The notes under the pieces are model-generated. The model saw nothing but the letters and a program-made list of their open reading frames with translations, did no database searches and was not told the origin of the DNA. From Clostridiales bacterium (GTDB taxonomy: Bacteria; Bacillota; Clostridia; Oscillospirales; Acutalibacteraceae), in the NCBI GenBank assembly GCA_019417145.1, contig DXVY01000078.1, positions 1 through 7,422 on the forward strand: a DNA stretch of 7,422 nt. The letters run 5' to 3'. Both the position numbers and the translations under genes were made by a program. The stretch's first letter is position 1; each line of letters begins with the position of its first letter. Of this stretch, positions 1-7,187 are shown in pieces.

Positions 1-92
1 GATATATATTTAATAAAGGCAGGAAGACCTGCGGTTGCATAGCGTGGGCGGGAAGAGCGGGTTTCCCCGGACTTTTTTCTAGAAAGAGGCAT
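1..92. other. Non-coding upstream region with small hairpins
   Basis: No gene is supported here on either strand. Visible structures are a perfect 5-bp hairpin with a 4-base loop (GCAGG at 19-23, CCTGC at 28-32), an AT-rich start (1-17), and a 10-bp palindrome TTTCTAGAAA at 76-85 just upstream of the proposed promoter of the regulator gene. The stretch probably separates the regulator from an unseen upstream gene. The palindrome could be an operator, but it is short enough to be chance. Confidence 0.5.
58..78 (+). terminator. Weak candidate terminator of an unseen upstream gene
   Basis: A short all-GC stem (CGGG at 58-61 with CCCG at 66-69, 4-base loop) is followed three bases later by six T residues at 73-78. 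An alternative 5-bp stem (50-54 with 63-67) competes with it. The stem is very short for an intrinsic terminator, so this is only a candidate for the end of a transcript entering from the left. Confidence 0.25.
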
Positions 93-121
93 TTGCGTAT
101 TGGATATTTGTGTGCTATCAT
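93..121 (+). promoter_or_regulatory. Candidate sigma-A promoter of the araC-type gene
   Basis: A TTGCGT (93-98) matches the first half of a -35 box. After a 17-base spacer comes TATCAT (116-121), five of six matches to the -10 consensus, preceded by TG plus one base (extended -10). Transcription would start near base 128 and give a leader of about 45 bases before the start codon at 174. A second overlapping -10-like hexamer, TATAAA, lies at 121-126. The evidence is motif match and position only. Confidence 0.45.
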
Positions 122-157
122 ATAAATGTGCCCTTTTGTCGAATTTCTACGCCTGTG

Positions 158-164
158 AAGGGGA
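158..164 (+). promoter_or_regulatory. Ribosome binding site that decides the regulator start
   Basis: The purine run AAGGGGA ends directly before an in-frame GTG at 165 and nine bases before the ATG at 174. The spacing rules out the GTG as a normal start, because it leaves no spacer, and favours the ATG. Confidence 0.65.
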
Positions 165-173
165 GTGTATTCC

Positions 174-1064
174 ATGCCCTATGAGACCCTGCGGGCCGCT
201 GATTTTATGCAGACCGGCGACGAAATCGCTATTCTCCGCACCGTTACCGACGGCCATTGCGGTCTGCATGCCCATGATTTTATCGAGCTGGAGTATGTGG
301 TATCCGGCCAGGGACATCACACCGTGGGCGGTGAACGGGACTTTATCCAAAAGGGCGATTTCTTTCTTTTCAATGCCAATATCCCCCATGAATACATCTC
401 CGAGGGCGGGCCGCCTATCGTCGTATACAATTGTATCTTTCAGCCATCGGCCATTGATTCGTCCATTCGGGACGGGGGCGATTTTTTGGATGTGGCCTAT
501 CGCTATCTCTTTCATTCCTTTTACGCAAAGGACAATCCCAGGTCCTATCTGAAATTCACCGGGGTGAAATCCCGGCCGATCCGAAACCTGCTGGAGAATA
601 TGCACGCGGAGTACCAGGCGAAGGATAAGGGATATAAGCAGGTGCTCAAATCCGACCTGACCAAGCTGTTGATTTTAGCCTTTCGGCTGTATCGAGAGGA
701 CAAGGGACAGGCCCAGAGCGTCCCTATTTTGCGGCATCTTGTGGTGAAAAACACCATTGCCTTTCTGCAAAGCGAATACGCCTCTCCCGTGACCTGCGAG
801 CAATTGGCCGCCCGGTCCTATCTCAGCGTCAGCTATTTCAACAAGATTTTTCGCGAGGAAACCGGCCTCACCGCCATGCGTATGCTTCAAAATATCCGCA
901 TGGAGGAGGCGGCCCGGCTGCTGCGCCAGACCGTTCTGCCCACTACCCAGGTGGCCATGCAGGTAGGATACGCCGACGCCAAATTCTTTTATAAAATATT
1001 CAAGCAATATACCGGTCAGACCCCCGGGGATTATCGGGCGGAAAATCCACCAGAATCAAATTGA
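174..1064 (+). CDS. AraC-family transcriptional regulator, cupin sensor type
   Basis: A 296-residue DNA-binding regulator, likely a cytoplasmic sugar-responsive activator of the glycosidase genes downstream. The N-terminal half is a cupin sensor domain. Residues H32, H34 and E38, with G45 seven residues after E38, form a cupin motif 1, and H72 in the NIPHEY stretch completes a possible metal or ligand pocket. The C-terminal 100 residues (about 190-290) carry the two AraC helix-turn-helix units. The first is around residues 205-228 (LAARSYLSVSYFNKIFRE). The second is around 257-288 and includes VGYADAKFFYKIFKQYTG, close to the classic family signature. Length is typical for this class. The ATG at 174 is preferred to the in-frame GTG at 165 because only the ATG has proper spacing from the AAGGGGA site. 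Family assignment is firm. The effector, perhaps rhamnose or a rhamnoside, is inferred only from the neighbours. Confidence 0.93.
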   Translation: MPYETLRAADFMQTGDEIAILRTVTDGHCGLHAHDFIELEYVVSGQGHHTVGGERDFIQKGDFFLFNANIPHEYISEGGPPIVVYNCIFQPSAIDSSIRDGGDFLDVAYRYLFHSFYAKDNPRSYLKFTGVKSRPIRNLLENMHAEYQAKDKGYKQVLKSDLTKLLILAFRLYREDKGQAQSVPILRHLVVKNTIAFLQSEYASPVTCEQLAARSYLSVSYFNKIFREETGLTAMRMLQNIRMEEAARLLRQTVLPTTQVAMQVGYADAKFFYKIFKQYTGQTPGDYRAENPPESN

Positions 1065-1073
1065 CCAATGGGA

Positions 1074-1110
1074 AAAGGAGCAGAAAGCCCAATGCGCTTT
1101 TTGCTCCTTT
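1074..1110 (+). terminator. Hairpin between regulator and enzyme genes, likely terminator
   Basis: A 15-bp inverted repeat (1074-1088 with 1096-1110, one G·T wobble, 7-base loop) lies ten bases after the stop codon of the regulator. The stem is followed by CCTTTAT rather than a clean T-run, so the U-tract is poor. The position suggests a terminator, or a partial read-through or RNA-stabilising hairpin, separating the regulator transcript from the enzyme operon. Confidence 0.55.
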
Positions 1111-1114
1111 CCTT

Positions 1115-1120
1115 TATACT
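1115..1120 (+). promoter_or_regulatory. Possible -10 element of the rhamnosidase operon
   Basis: TATACT matches five of six bases of the -10 consensus and sits just after the hairpin, 44 bases before the enzyme gene start. No convincing -35 box is found at the right distance, since that position falls inside the hairpin. A promoter without a -35 would fit one that needs an activator such as the AraC-type protein encoded next door. This is inference from a single hexamer. Confidence 0.25.
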
Positions 1121-1164
1121 GTTATCAAAAGAAACTGAAAATACTATAGGAGTCGTGGATATTT

Positions 1165-4100
1165 ATGGATAGAAGGTTTAAGATAGAGCATTTTTTCCAT
1201 CCGCCGGATGCCTTTGGCATCGTTTCTTTCTATTGGTGGGTGGGAGATAAGCTGGAGAAGGAGCGGCTGCTCTGGCAGTTGGATCAACTGGCCGGCATGG
1301 ACATCTGCGGACTGCAAATCAACTACTGCCACCGGGACTGGGGCGGCCAGATTTACGGCCTGCCCTATGAAAGCGACCCCAAACAATTTACCGACCCATG
1401 GTGGGCGCTCTTTTCCTGGTTTTTGGAGGAGGCTGAAAAGCGGGGCATCTCGGTATCCCTCAGCGACTATACATTGGGCACCGCCGGTCAGGGCTACTAT
1501 GTCGACGAGATTCTAGAGGCCTATCCCCATCTGCGCGGCGGTGAGCTTTCCTGTACCGCTATTCCGGTGCAAAAGGGGGACACTTTCCAGGCGGCGGCTG
1601 ATCCCGACAGGGTGGCCCTTGTGGCTTATCCTCTGGTGGAATCCGTCCCCTCGGCCGCGGAAGCGGCGGTGTTGGAGCCCGGCCGCCCCTTTACGGCCGG
1701 AGACAGAGATTATATCATCGCGGACATCGGCTGCAAAAGAGCGGCGTATTCCATTGACCCCATGCATCCCGATGCCGGACGGGCGGTTATCCAGTACTTT
1801 TTTCAGCGATTTGAGGATCATAACCCTGGGAAGGCGGGCAAGGCGCTCAATTTCTTTTTTTCCGATGAGCTGAGCTTTGGCGTCCGGGGCAATCTCTGGA
1901 ACGATAACTTCCGTGCGGCCTTTTTGGAGAAAAAGGGATACGATGTGGTGCCCTTTTTATACGGACTGTTTGCGGATATCGGCGCGGTTACCCAGAAGGT
2001 CAGGCTGGATTATTACGATGTGGTGGTCAGCCTGGAGGAAGAAAACTACTTTGCGCCGATCTACCAGTGGCATGAGGAGCGGGGCATGACCTACGGCTGC
2101 GACCACGGAGGTCGGGGCTATGACGTCACCGAGTTCGGCGACTATTTCCGCACCCAAAAATACAACCAGGGTCCGGGCAACGACCAGCCGGGGCTTGCCT
2201 CGGATGTAATCAAGAATAAGGTGGCCAGCTCCATTGCCCATTTGTACGACCGGCCCCGCACCTGGCTGGAGGGATTTTACGGTTCAGGATGGGGCACCTC
2301 CAGCGGCGAGGTGTGGGATGCGGTCTGTCGCAACTTTGCCATGGGACACAATCTTCTGTCCCTGCACGGCTTATACTATACCACCCACGGGGGATTCTGG
2401 GAGTGGGCGCCCCCCTGCAATCATTTCCGCATGCCCTATTGGAAGGCCATGAAAGGGCTGACGTCGGGTATTAAGCGCCTTTCCTATTTGAATACCCGAG
2501 GCGTACATCAATGCGACGCGGCCATTCTCTACCCCGTGGCGGCGGTGGAGGGCGGCCTGGACGGGCAGCGGGCGGTGGACACCGCTTTTTCCCTGGGACG
2601 GTACCTTTATTCCAAGGGCGTAGACTTTGACTTTATGGATTTTCAGTCCCTGGACCGGGCTGAGGTAAGGAACGGCAAGCTTTTTGTGGCCGGCAAGGCC
2701 TACAGAGCCTTGGTGGTTCCCTCTATGCGCACCGTGCGGTGGGGAAATCTGTTAAAGCTTATGGAGTGGAAGAAGGCCGGCGGCCTGGTCCTGTGCATGG
2801 GGGACCGGCCGGAGGCGTCCGACCGGGCAGGACGAGCGGACGGCGAGCTGGACAGGCTGGTGCAGACGCTCTTCCCCCATCCCCTGGAAAGGGAGGAAGA
2901 GGTGTTGGCCGCCATGGATGGGGCCTTCCCACGGGATTTCCAGGCGTTGGAGGCAGAGGACGCCCCCTTTTTCCAGCACCGCCTCACCGACCGGGGAGAT
3001 CTGTATTTTATCTACGGGCTGCCCAAGGGAACCCGGTGTTTCTTCCGGGCCAAGGGGTATCCCCTCTTGCTGGAGCCGCTGGAAGGGAAAATCTATTCTT
3101 TGCCGGCGGGAGATGAAGAGGGGGAGGGGACCTTCCTTCCACTGCCGCTGGAGCGCACCCAGCCCCAGATTCTGCTTTTTGCAAAAGAGCGGGCGGATTA
3201 TCCCATGTATCCCGCCTGTACGGTGGAGAGTGAAATAGCCCTGGGGGATACCTGGAGATGCGAGCTGGTTCCCAGTATGGACAATACCTATGGTGATTTT
3301 GCCCTGCCGGCCTTCGACGGGATGATCGGTGCCCAAATCCGCCGGGCTGCCATCGATGGGACGCCGACCACCCTGGGCTTTGGCCCCTATTGCCGGGTGA
3401 CCGGCCCCCTCTCGCCGGATGGGCTGGACGGGGAAGAAGACAGACGGCTGCTGACCGATCCGGAAAATGCGGGAGTGGAGTTTTTCGACTACCGCTACTC
3501 CCTCCGGTTCGGAAAGGAGGATGATCCCGGCCGGCAGGGCTGGCATGGGCTCAAGGAACGGATCACCGACGAGTATCTCACCTTTGGCCGGCAGGTAGAC
3601 CGGCACCACCAGTACGATTACGAGGAGGAAGTGCCCGGCGGGGTCTATTATTTCTACACCTATGTATACGCCCCGCAGGCGCAGCGGGCCCGGCTCCTCA
3701 CCGGCAGTTTAAGACCCGATGTGGTTTTTGTCAACCGAAAACCCATGGGGCAGTGGGCCGAGCTGAACGCTGGGTACAATCTGGTGACGGCTAGATTCAG
3801 CGGCACGGGCCGCACCTATCTGCTTTTTGAAAGGGAAGCCCCCGCCGCCTTTACCCAGACCGTGCCCCTGGCCATGACCTGGTATAAGAATCCCAACATT
3901 CTTCCCATGGACAGCCGGGGCGGAAGGGAAAAAATCCATCGCATTGCCTTCCACACCCCGCCGGGCTGCCGGAAGCTTACCTTCCGGGCTACGGGCGAGC
4001 TGGAGGCGGATATCGACGGTTGTCCGGTCGTCTGCCGGCGGATAGAAGGGGACGCCTTTGTGATGGAGACTACCCCCTGCGCTCCCACGCCCCAAAGGGT

Positions 4101-4548
4101 GCAGCTGACCCTGCGCTCGCAGACCGGCTGTTGGGACGACGGCATGGTATACGGTTATATCGACTGCGAATGCGGCCCCGGAGAGATGCGGACGGGCGAC
4201 TGGGGAGAATCGGAGGGTTTGGCCTTCTATTCCGGGGGAATACGGTATACCCAGACGATTTGTCTGCCGCCTCTGGAAGAGGGGCGGCGCGTATGGCTGG
4301 ATTTGGGAGAGGTGGTTTCGGCGGCCGTTGTTGAGATAAATGGCCGGCCGGCGGGCAGTCTGGCGGCCCCGCCCTTCCGGCTGGATATAACGGACTTTAT
4401 GAAGGACGGGGAGAACGACATAGGGGTGACCGTGTACAACACCCTTTATAACCACTACCGCACCATTCCCACCAAATACAACCGGCGGCAGGCCTCCGGT
4501 CTGCTGGGACCGGTGAAAATCAAGATCGGGAGGGAGGCGAAGGCGTGA
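1165..4548 (+). CDS. GH106-type α-L-rhamnosidase, predicted cytoplasmic
   Basis: A 1127-residue glycoside hydrolase, most likely an inverting, calcium-dependent α-L-rhamnosidase of family GH106. The N-terminus (FFHPPDAFGIVSFYWW, then KERLLWQLDQLAGMDICGLQ) follows the GH106 opening pattern of a PP motif, aromatic W/Y cluster and a barrel start. Candidate active-site acids are D234/E235 in FFFSDELSFG and E369 in RPRTWLEGFYGSGWG; the family uses glutamates, but which ones here is inferred. A Rossmann/amidotransferase-like segment (about 445-560) follows. Next come a β-sandwich region (about 820-890) and a C-terminal galactose-binding-like domain (about 1015-1125), with VWLDLGEV and VEINGRPAG. 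There is no signal peptide or membrane segment, so it should act on imported substrate. AGGAG at 1148-1152 lies 12 bases before the ATG, slightly long. Its stop overlaps the next gene. Sequence is diverged from the best-known GH106 enzymes as I recall them, so activity on another deoxy or uronic sugar is possible. Confidence 0.78.
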   Translation: MDRRFKIEHFFHPPDAFGIVSFYWWVGDKLEKERLLWQLDQLAGMDICGLQINYCHRDWGGQIYGLPYESDPKQFTDPWWALFSWFLEEAEKRGISVSLSDYTLGTAGQGYYVDEILEAYPHLRGGELSCTAIPVQKGDTFQAAADPDRVALVAYPLVESVPSAAEAAVLEPGRPFTAGDRDYIIADIGCKRAAYSIDPMHPDAGRAVIQYFFQRFEDHNPGKAGKALNFFFSDELSFGVRGNLWNDNFRAAFLEKKGYDVVPFLYGLFADIGAVTQKVRLDYYDVVVSLEEENYFAPIYQWHEERGMTYGCDHGGRGYDVTEFGDYFRTQKYNQGPGNDQPGLASDVIKNKVASSIAHLYDRPRTWLEGFYGSGWGTSSGEVWDAVCRNFAMGHNLLSLHGLYYTTHGGFWEWAPPCNHFRMPYWKAMKGLTSGIKRLSYLNTRGVHQCDAAILYPVAAVEGGLDGQRAVDTAFSLGRYLYSKGVDFDFMDFQSLDRAEVRNGKLFVAGKAYRALVVPSMRTVRWGNLLKLMEWKKAGGLVLCMGDRPEASDRAGRADGELDRLVQTLFPHPLEREEEVLAAMDGAFPRDFQALEAEDAPFFQHRLTDRGDLYFIYGLPKGTRCFFRAKGYPLLLEPLEGKIYSLPAGDEEGEGTFLPLPLERTQPQILLFAKERADYPMYPACTVESEIALGDTWRCELVPSMDNTYGDFALPAFDGMIGAQIRRAAIDGTPTTLGFGPYCRVTGPLSPDGLDGEEDRRLLTDPENAGVEFFDYRYSLRFGKEDDPGRQGWHGLKERITDEYLTFGRQVDRHHQYDYEEEVPGGVYYFYTYVYAPQAQRARLLTGSLRPDVVFVNRKPMGQWAELNAGYNLVTARFSGTGRTYLLFEREAPAAFTQTVPLAMTWYKNPNILPMDSRGGREKIHRIAFHTPPGCRKLTFRATGELEADIDGCPVVCRRIEGDAFVMETTPCAPTPQRVQLTLRSQTGCWDDGMVYGYIDCECGPGEMRTGDWGESEGLAFYSGGIRYTQTICLPPLEEGRRVWLDLGEVVSAAVVEINGRPAGSLAAPPFRLDITDFMKDGENDIGVTVYNTLYNHYRTIPTKYNRRQASGLLGPVKIKIGREAKA
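4533..4537 (+). promoter_or_regulatory. Ribosome binding site supporting a GTG start
   Basis: GGAGG lies inside the end of the GH106-type gene, seven bases before the GTG at 4545. It is a near-perfect Shine-Dalgarno match at ideal spacing. It supports the non-ATG start and the four-base GTGA overlap with the preceding stop codon. Confidence 0.75.
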
Positions 4549-7175
4549 AACCCTGTTATCTGCGCTGCGAATACCTGGTGAATCCACTGGGGCTGGATAC
4601 GCCCCATCTCCGCTTTTCCTGGATGCTGGAGGACGACGGCTACAACAAATTTCAGGCGGCCTATCGAATCCTGGCCGCCTCGGATCCTGCTCTCCTGCAA
4701 GAGGGGATGGCCGACTGCTGGGACAGCGGCTGGGTGCGGTCGGAGGATACATGTCAGATCCCCTATGAGGGAAAGCCCCTGCGCTTTGGCCAGAAAATAT
4801 ATTGGAAATGCCTGGCGGCCGACGAGGCGGGCGCTGTGGCTTGCTCCGAGGAAAGGGCCTTTTTTACCGTAGGCTTTCTGGATAAGACCGACCGTAAGGG
4901 TAGGTTCATCTATTATGACCAGGGGATCGAGGACGACCAGCTGGCCGCCCCGGTCTGCTTTGCCCGGAATGTGGAGATTACAAAGCCGGTGCGTTCGGCC
5001 CTCCTGTACGCCTCCGCCTTAGGGGCCTTCACCCTGGATGTGGGCGGCCGGAGAGCCAGCGAAAATATTTTGGCGCCCGAATGGACCAGCTATTTTAAGC
5101 GGGCCCAGTACCAGACCTATGATGTGACCGGGCTGCTCCGTCCGGGGGCCAATGCGCTTACCGCCTTTCTTTCCAACGGTTGGTACTGCGGCCTGTGGCA
5201 GATGTGGCCGCCTCGGCCCCATATCTACGGGGGCAAGTACCCGGAATTTTTCTGTCAATTGGAAATCACCTACCAGGACGGCAGCCATGAGACGGTGGTC
5301 AGCGATGAAAGCTGGCTGGCTACCAACCGGACGCCCATCCGCTTTGCCGGTATCTACGAGGGGGAGACCTGCGACGGCCGCATCCCCTATCCGGATTTGG
5401 GCGAGCGGGATATATGGAGGCCGGTTTCCACTGGCGGCAGGGGAGATTCCCTTCTCCTCTCGGCCCAGAAGAGCGAGCCCATTCGGGTAACCCAACGGCT
5501 GAAGCCTGTGGACATCTCCCAGCCCGAGCCCGGTGTCTTTGTGGTTGATTTCGGCCAAAATTTTGCCGGCCGTATCCGTGCCCGGTTCCATGAAAAGGCC
5601 GGGAGAGAAATTACCATCAAGCATAATGAAATGCGCAATCCCGACGGCACGGTTTATATGGATAATCTGGTTACCTGCGAATTTTTCAAGGGCGTGGACC
5701 GGCAGATTGTCCGTTACACCTGCCGGGGGGAGGAGGACGAATACGCCCCCAGCTTTACCTATATGGGTTTTAGGTATATCGAGATAACGGGGCTGACCCA
5801 TTCGCCCGATCCGGCCGATTTTATCGGCGAGGTCTTCCACACCGCTTTCAGTCGGGCGGGGGAATTCACCTGCTCGAATGAGGAAATTAACCGTTTGCAG
5901 CAGAATATCCAGTGGTCCCACCGAAGCAATACCATGGGCATCCCCACCGATTGCCCCCAGCGGGACGAGCGGTGCGGCTACACGGGCGACATGCAATTCT
6001 TTATGCCCACCGCCCTGTACAACGGGGATCTGGCCGCCTTTATGAACAAATGGCTCACCGACCTGTGCGCCGACTCCCAGTTCCCCGACGGCCGGTTCAA
6101 GGATCACGCCCCCGACTTCGGCATGAACGGCGGTGTGGTAGGCTGGGGAGAGGCCGGGATCATCTGCCCCTACCTTTGCTATAAAGCCTATGGGGATACG
6201 GACAATATCCGGCGGCATCTGGGGGCCATGAAGCGGTTTGGAGATTATCTAATCTCCACCGCCAATTCCGATCATACCCGCGGCCCCGACTGCGTGGGGC
6301 TGGGAGACTGGCTTTCCATGGGGGGAGGGGCCTCCCACGAGGTGATCGGCACGGCCTATTACGCGTATACCCTCGGGCTACTTTCCGAAATGGCCGCCGC
6401 CGTGGGGGATGATACGGCCGCCGCATATTACGGGGCGGAGGCTGACAAGGCCCGGACGGCCTTTGGACAGCGGTACATCCTGCCCGACGGACAGATAAAG
6501 GATTCCAGCCTGACCGGCTACGCCCTGGCCATCACCATGGATCTGGTGGATGAGGAACGGATGCCCCAGGTGGCCAAGGCCTTTTCAGATGAGGTCGCCC
6601 GCCAAAACTATCGCCTGACCACCGGTTTCCTGGGCACCCCCCGGTTGCTCATCGCCCTGGGGCGCGTTGGCCGTAACGACCTGGCCGAGCGGCTGCTTAT
6701 GCAGCGGGAATGCCCGTCCTGGCTCTATCCCGTCACGGTGGGAGCCACCACCATTTGGGAGCGGTGGAATGGCTGGACCGAAAAGGACGGATTTGAAAAT
6801 CCCGGCATGAATTCCTTTAACCACTTTGCCTTCGGTTCGGTGGGAGACTACTTTTTCCAGTTTATCCTGGGAATCACCCAGGCTGCAAACAGCTTGGGTT
6901 ACAGCTCTCTGGTTATTCGACCGGCCATCCTCACAAGCCTTTCGGAGGCCGGCGGGTACTATCAGAGTATACATGGCAGGGTTTCGGTGCGCTGGCGCAA
7001 GCAGGAGGGCCGGGTCCATCTGGACGTAGGGCTGCCGGCAGGCGTCAGGGCGCAGATCCGTCTGCCGGCGGACGCGCGGGCCGACGCCGCCCCCTTCCTT
7101 AAGACAGAGGACCGGGAAGGGGAACGGGTCTTCACCTGCGGCTCCGGCAGATATCACTTTGACTATTTTTTATAA
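4545..7175 (+). CDS. GH78 α-L-rhamnosidase, predicted cytoplasmic
   Basis: An 876-residue inverting α-L-rhamnosidase that releases terminal L-rhamnose. Domains in order: an N-terminal fibronectin-like domain (about 1-110; LRCEYLVNPLGLDTPHLRFSW); a β-sandwich of the Bac_rhamnosid_N type (about 141-290; ALGAFTLDVGGRRASE, then LSNGWYCG); a second β-domain (about 331-435; FVVDFGQNFAGRIR); the (α/α)6 catalytic barrel (about 440-783); and a C-terminal β-domain (from about 784; YSSLVIRPAI). The motif DCPQRDERCGYTGD holds the probable general acid E475, with D474 and D482. E739 in TTIWERWNGW fits the general base by motif and spacing. Two common positions differ: GWTGD reads GYTGD, and the usual GSVGEW reads GSVGDY (D768). 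There is no signal peptide. Start is GTG, translationally coupled to the upstream gene. Family is certain; the exact linkage cleaved is not readable. Confidence 0.93.
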   Translation: MKPCYLRCEYLVNPLGLDTPHLRFSWMLEDDGYNKFQAAYRILAASDPALLQEGMADCWDSGWVRSEDTCQIPYEGKPLRFGQKIYWKCLAADEAGAVACSEERAFFTVGFLDKTDRKGRFIYYDQGIEDDQLAAPVCFARNVEITKPVRSALLYASALGAFTLDVGGRRASENILAPEWTSYFKRAQYQTYDVTGLLRPGANALTAFLSNGWYCGLWQMWPPRPHIYGGKYPEFFCQLEITYQDGSHETVVSDESWLATNRTPIRFAGIYEGETCDGRIPYPDLGERDIWRPVSTGGRGDSLLLSAQKSEPIRVTQRLKPVDISQPEPGVFVVDFGQNFAGRIRARFHEKAGREITIKHNEMRNPDGTVYMDNLVTCEFFKGVDRQIVRYTCRGEEDEYAPSFTYMGFRYIEITGLTHSPDPADFIGEVFHTAFSRAGEFTCSNEEINRLQQNIQWSHRSNTMGIPTDCPQRDERCGYTGDMQFFMPTALYNGDLAAFMNKWLTDLCADSQFPDGRFKDHAPDFGMNGGVVGWGEAGIICPYLCYKAYGDTDNIRRHLGAMKRFGDYLISTANSDHTRGPDCVGLGDWLSMGGGASHEVIGTAYYAYTLGLLSEMAAAVGDDTAAAYYGAEADKARTAFGQRYILPDGQIKDSSLTGYALAITMDLVDEERMPQVAKAFSDEVARQNYRLTTGFLGTPRLLIALGRVGRNDLAERLLMQRECPSWLYPVTVGATTIWERWNGWTEKDGFENPGMNSFNHFAFGSVGDYFFQFILGITQAANSLGYSSLVIRPAILTSLSEAGGYYQSIHGRVSVRWRKQEGRVHLDVGLPAGVRAQIRLPADARADAAPFLKTEDREGERVFTCGSGRYHFDYFL

Positions 7176-7179
7176 GGAG
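7174..7179 (+). promoter_or_regulatory. Ribosome binding site of the third enzyme gene
   Basis: AAGGAG starts within the TAA stop codon (7173-7175) of the GH78 gene and lies eight bases before the ATG at 7188. The tight packing supports one operon and fixes the start of the next gene. Confidence 0.75.
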
Positions 7180-7187
7180 ATGGAACA

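Noticed and set aside
165..173. GTG at 165 as the start of the regulator
   Set aside because: It abuts the AAGGGGA ribosome binding site with no spacer; the ATG at 174 has a nine-base spacer.
100..552. Plus-strand open frame of 150 codons overlapping the start of the regulator gene
   Set aside because: It is out of frame with the clear AraC-family protein, and its translation is rich in Cys, Met, Trp and Pro without a domain.
1142..1147. TACTAT as a -10 box for the enzyme operon
   Set aside because: Transcription would start after the AGGAG ribosome binding site at 1148-1152, leaving the message without it.
2752..3609. Open frame of 285 codons on the minus strand within the GH106-type gene
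   Set aside because: Shadow of the sense gene; no convincing ribosome binding site or domain was recognised.
3709..4752. Open frame of 347 codons on the minus strand across the GH106/GH78 junction
   Set aside because: It spans two well-supported genes on the other strand, has a low-complexity Pro/Arg-rich start, and shows no family resemblance.
5019..6218. Long open frame of 399 codons on the minus strand inside the GH78 gene
   Set aside because: It lies fully opposite a confident GH78 coding region with catalytic motifs. The translation shows no recognisable domain, and long antisense frames are expected in GC-rich coding DNA.
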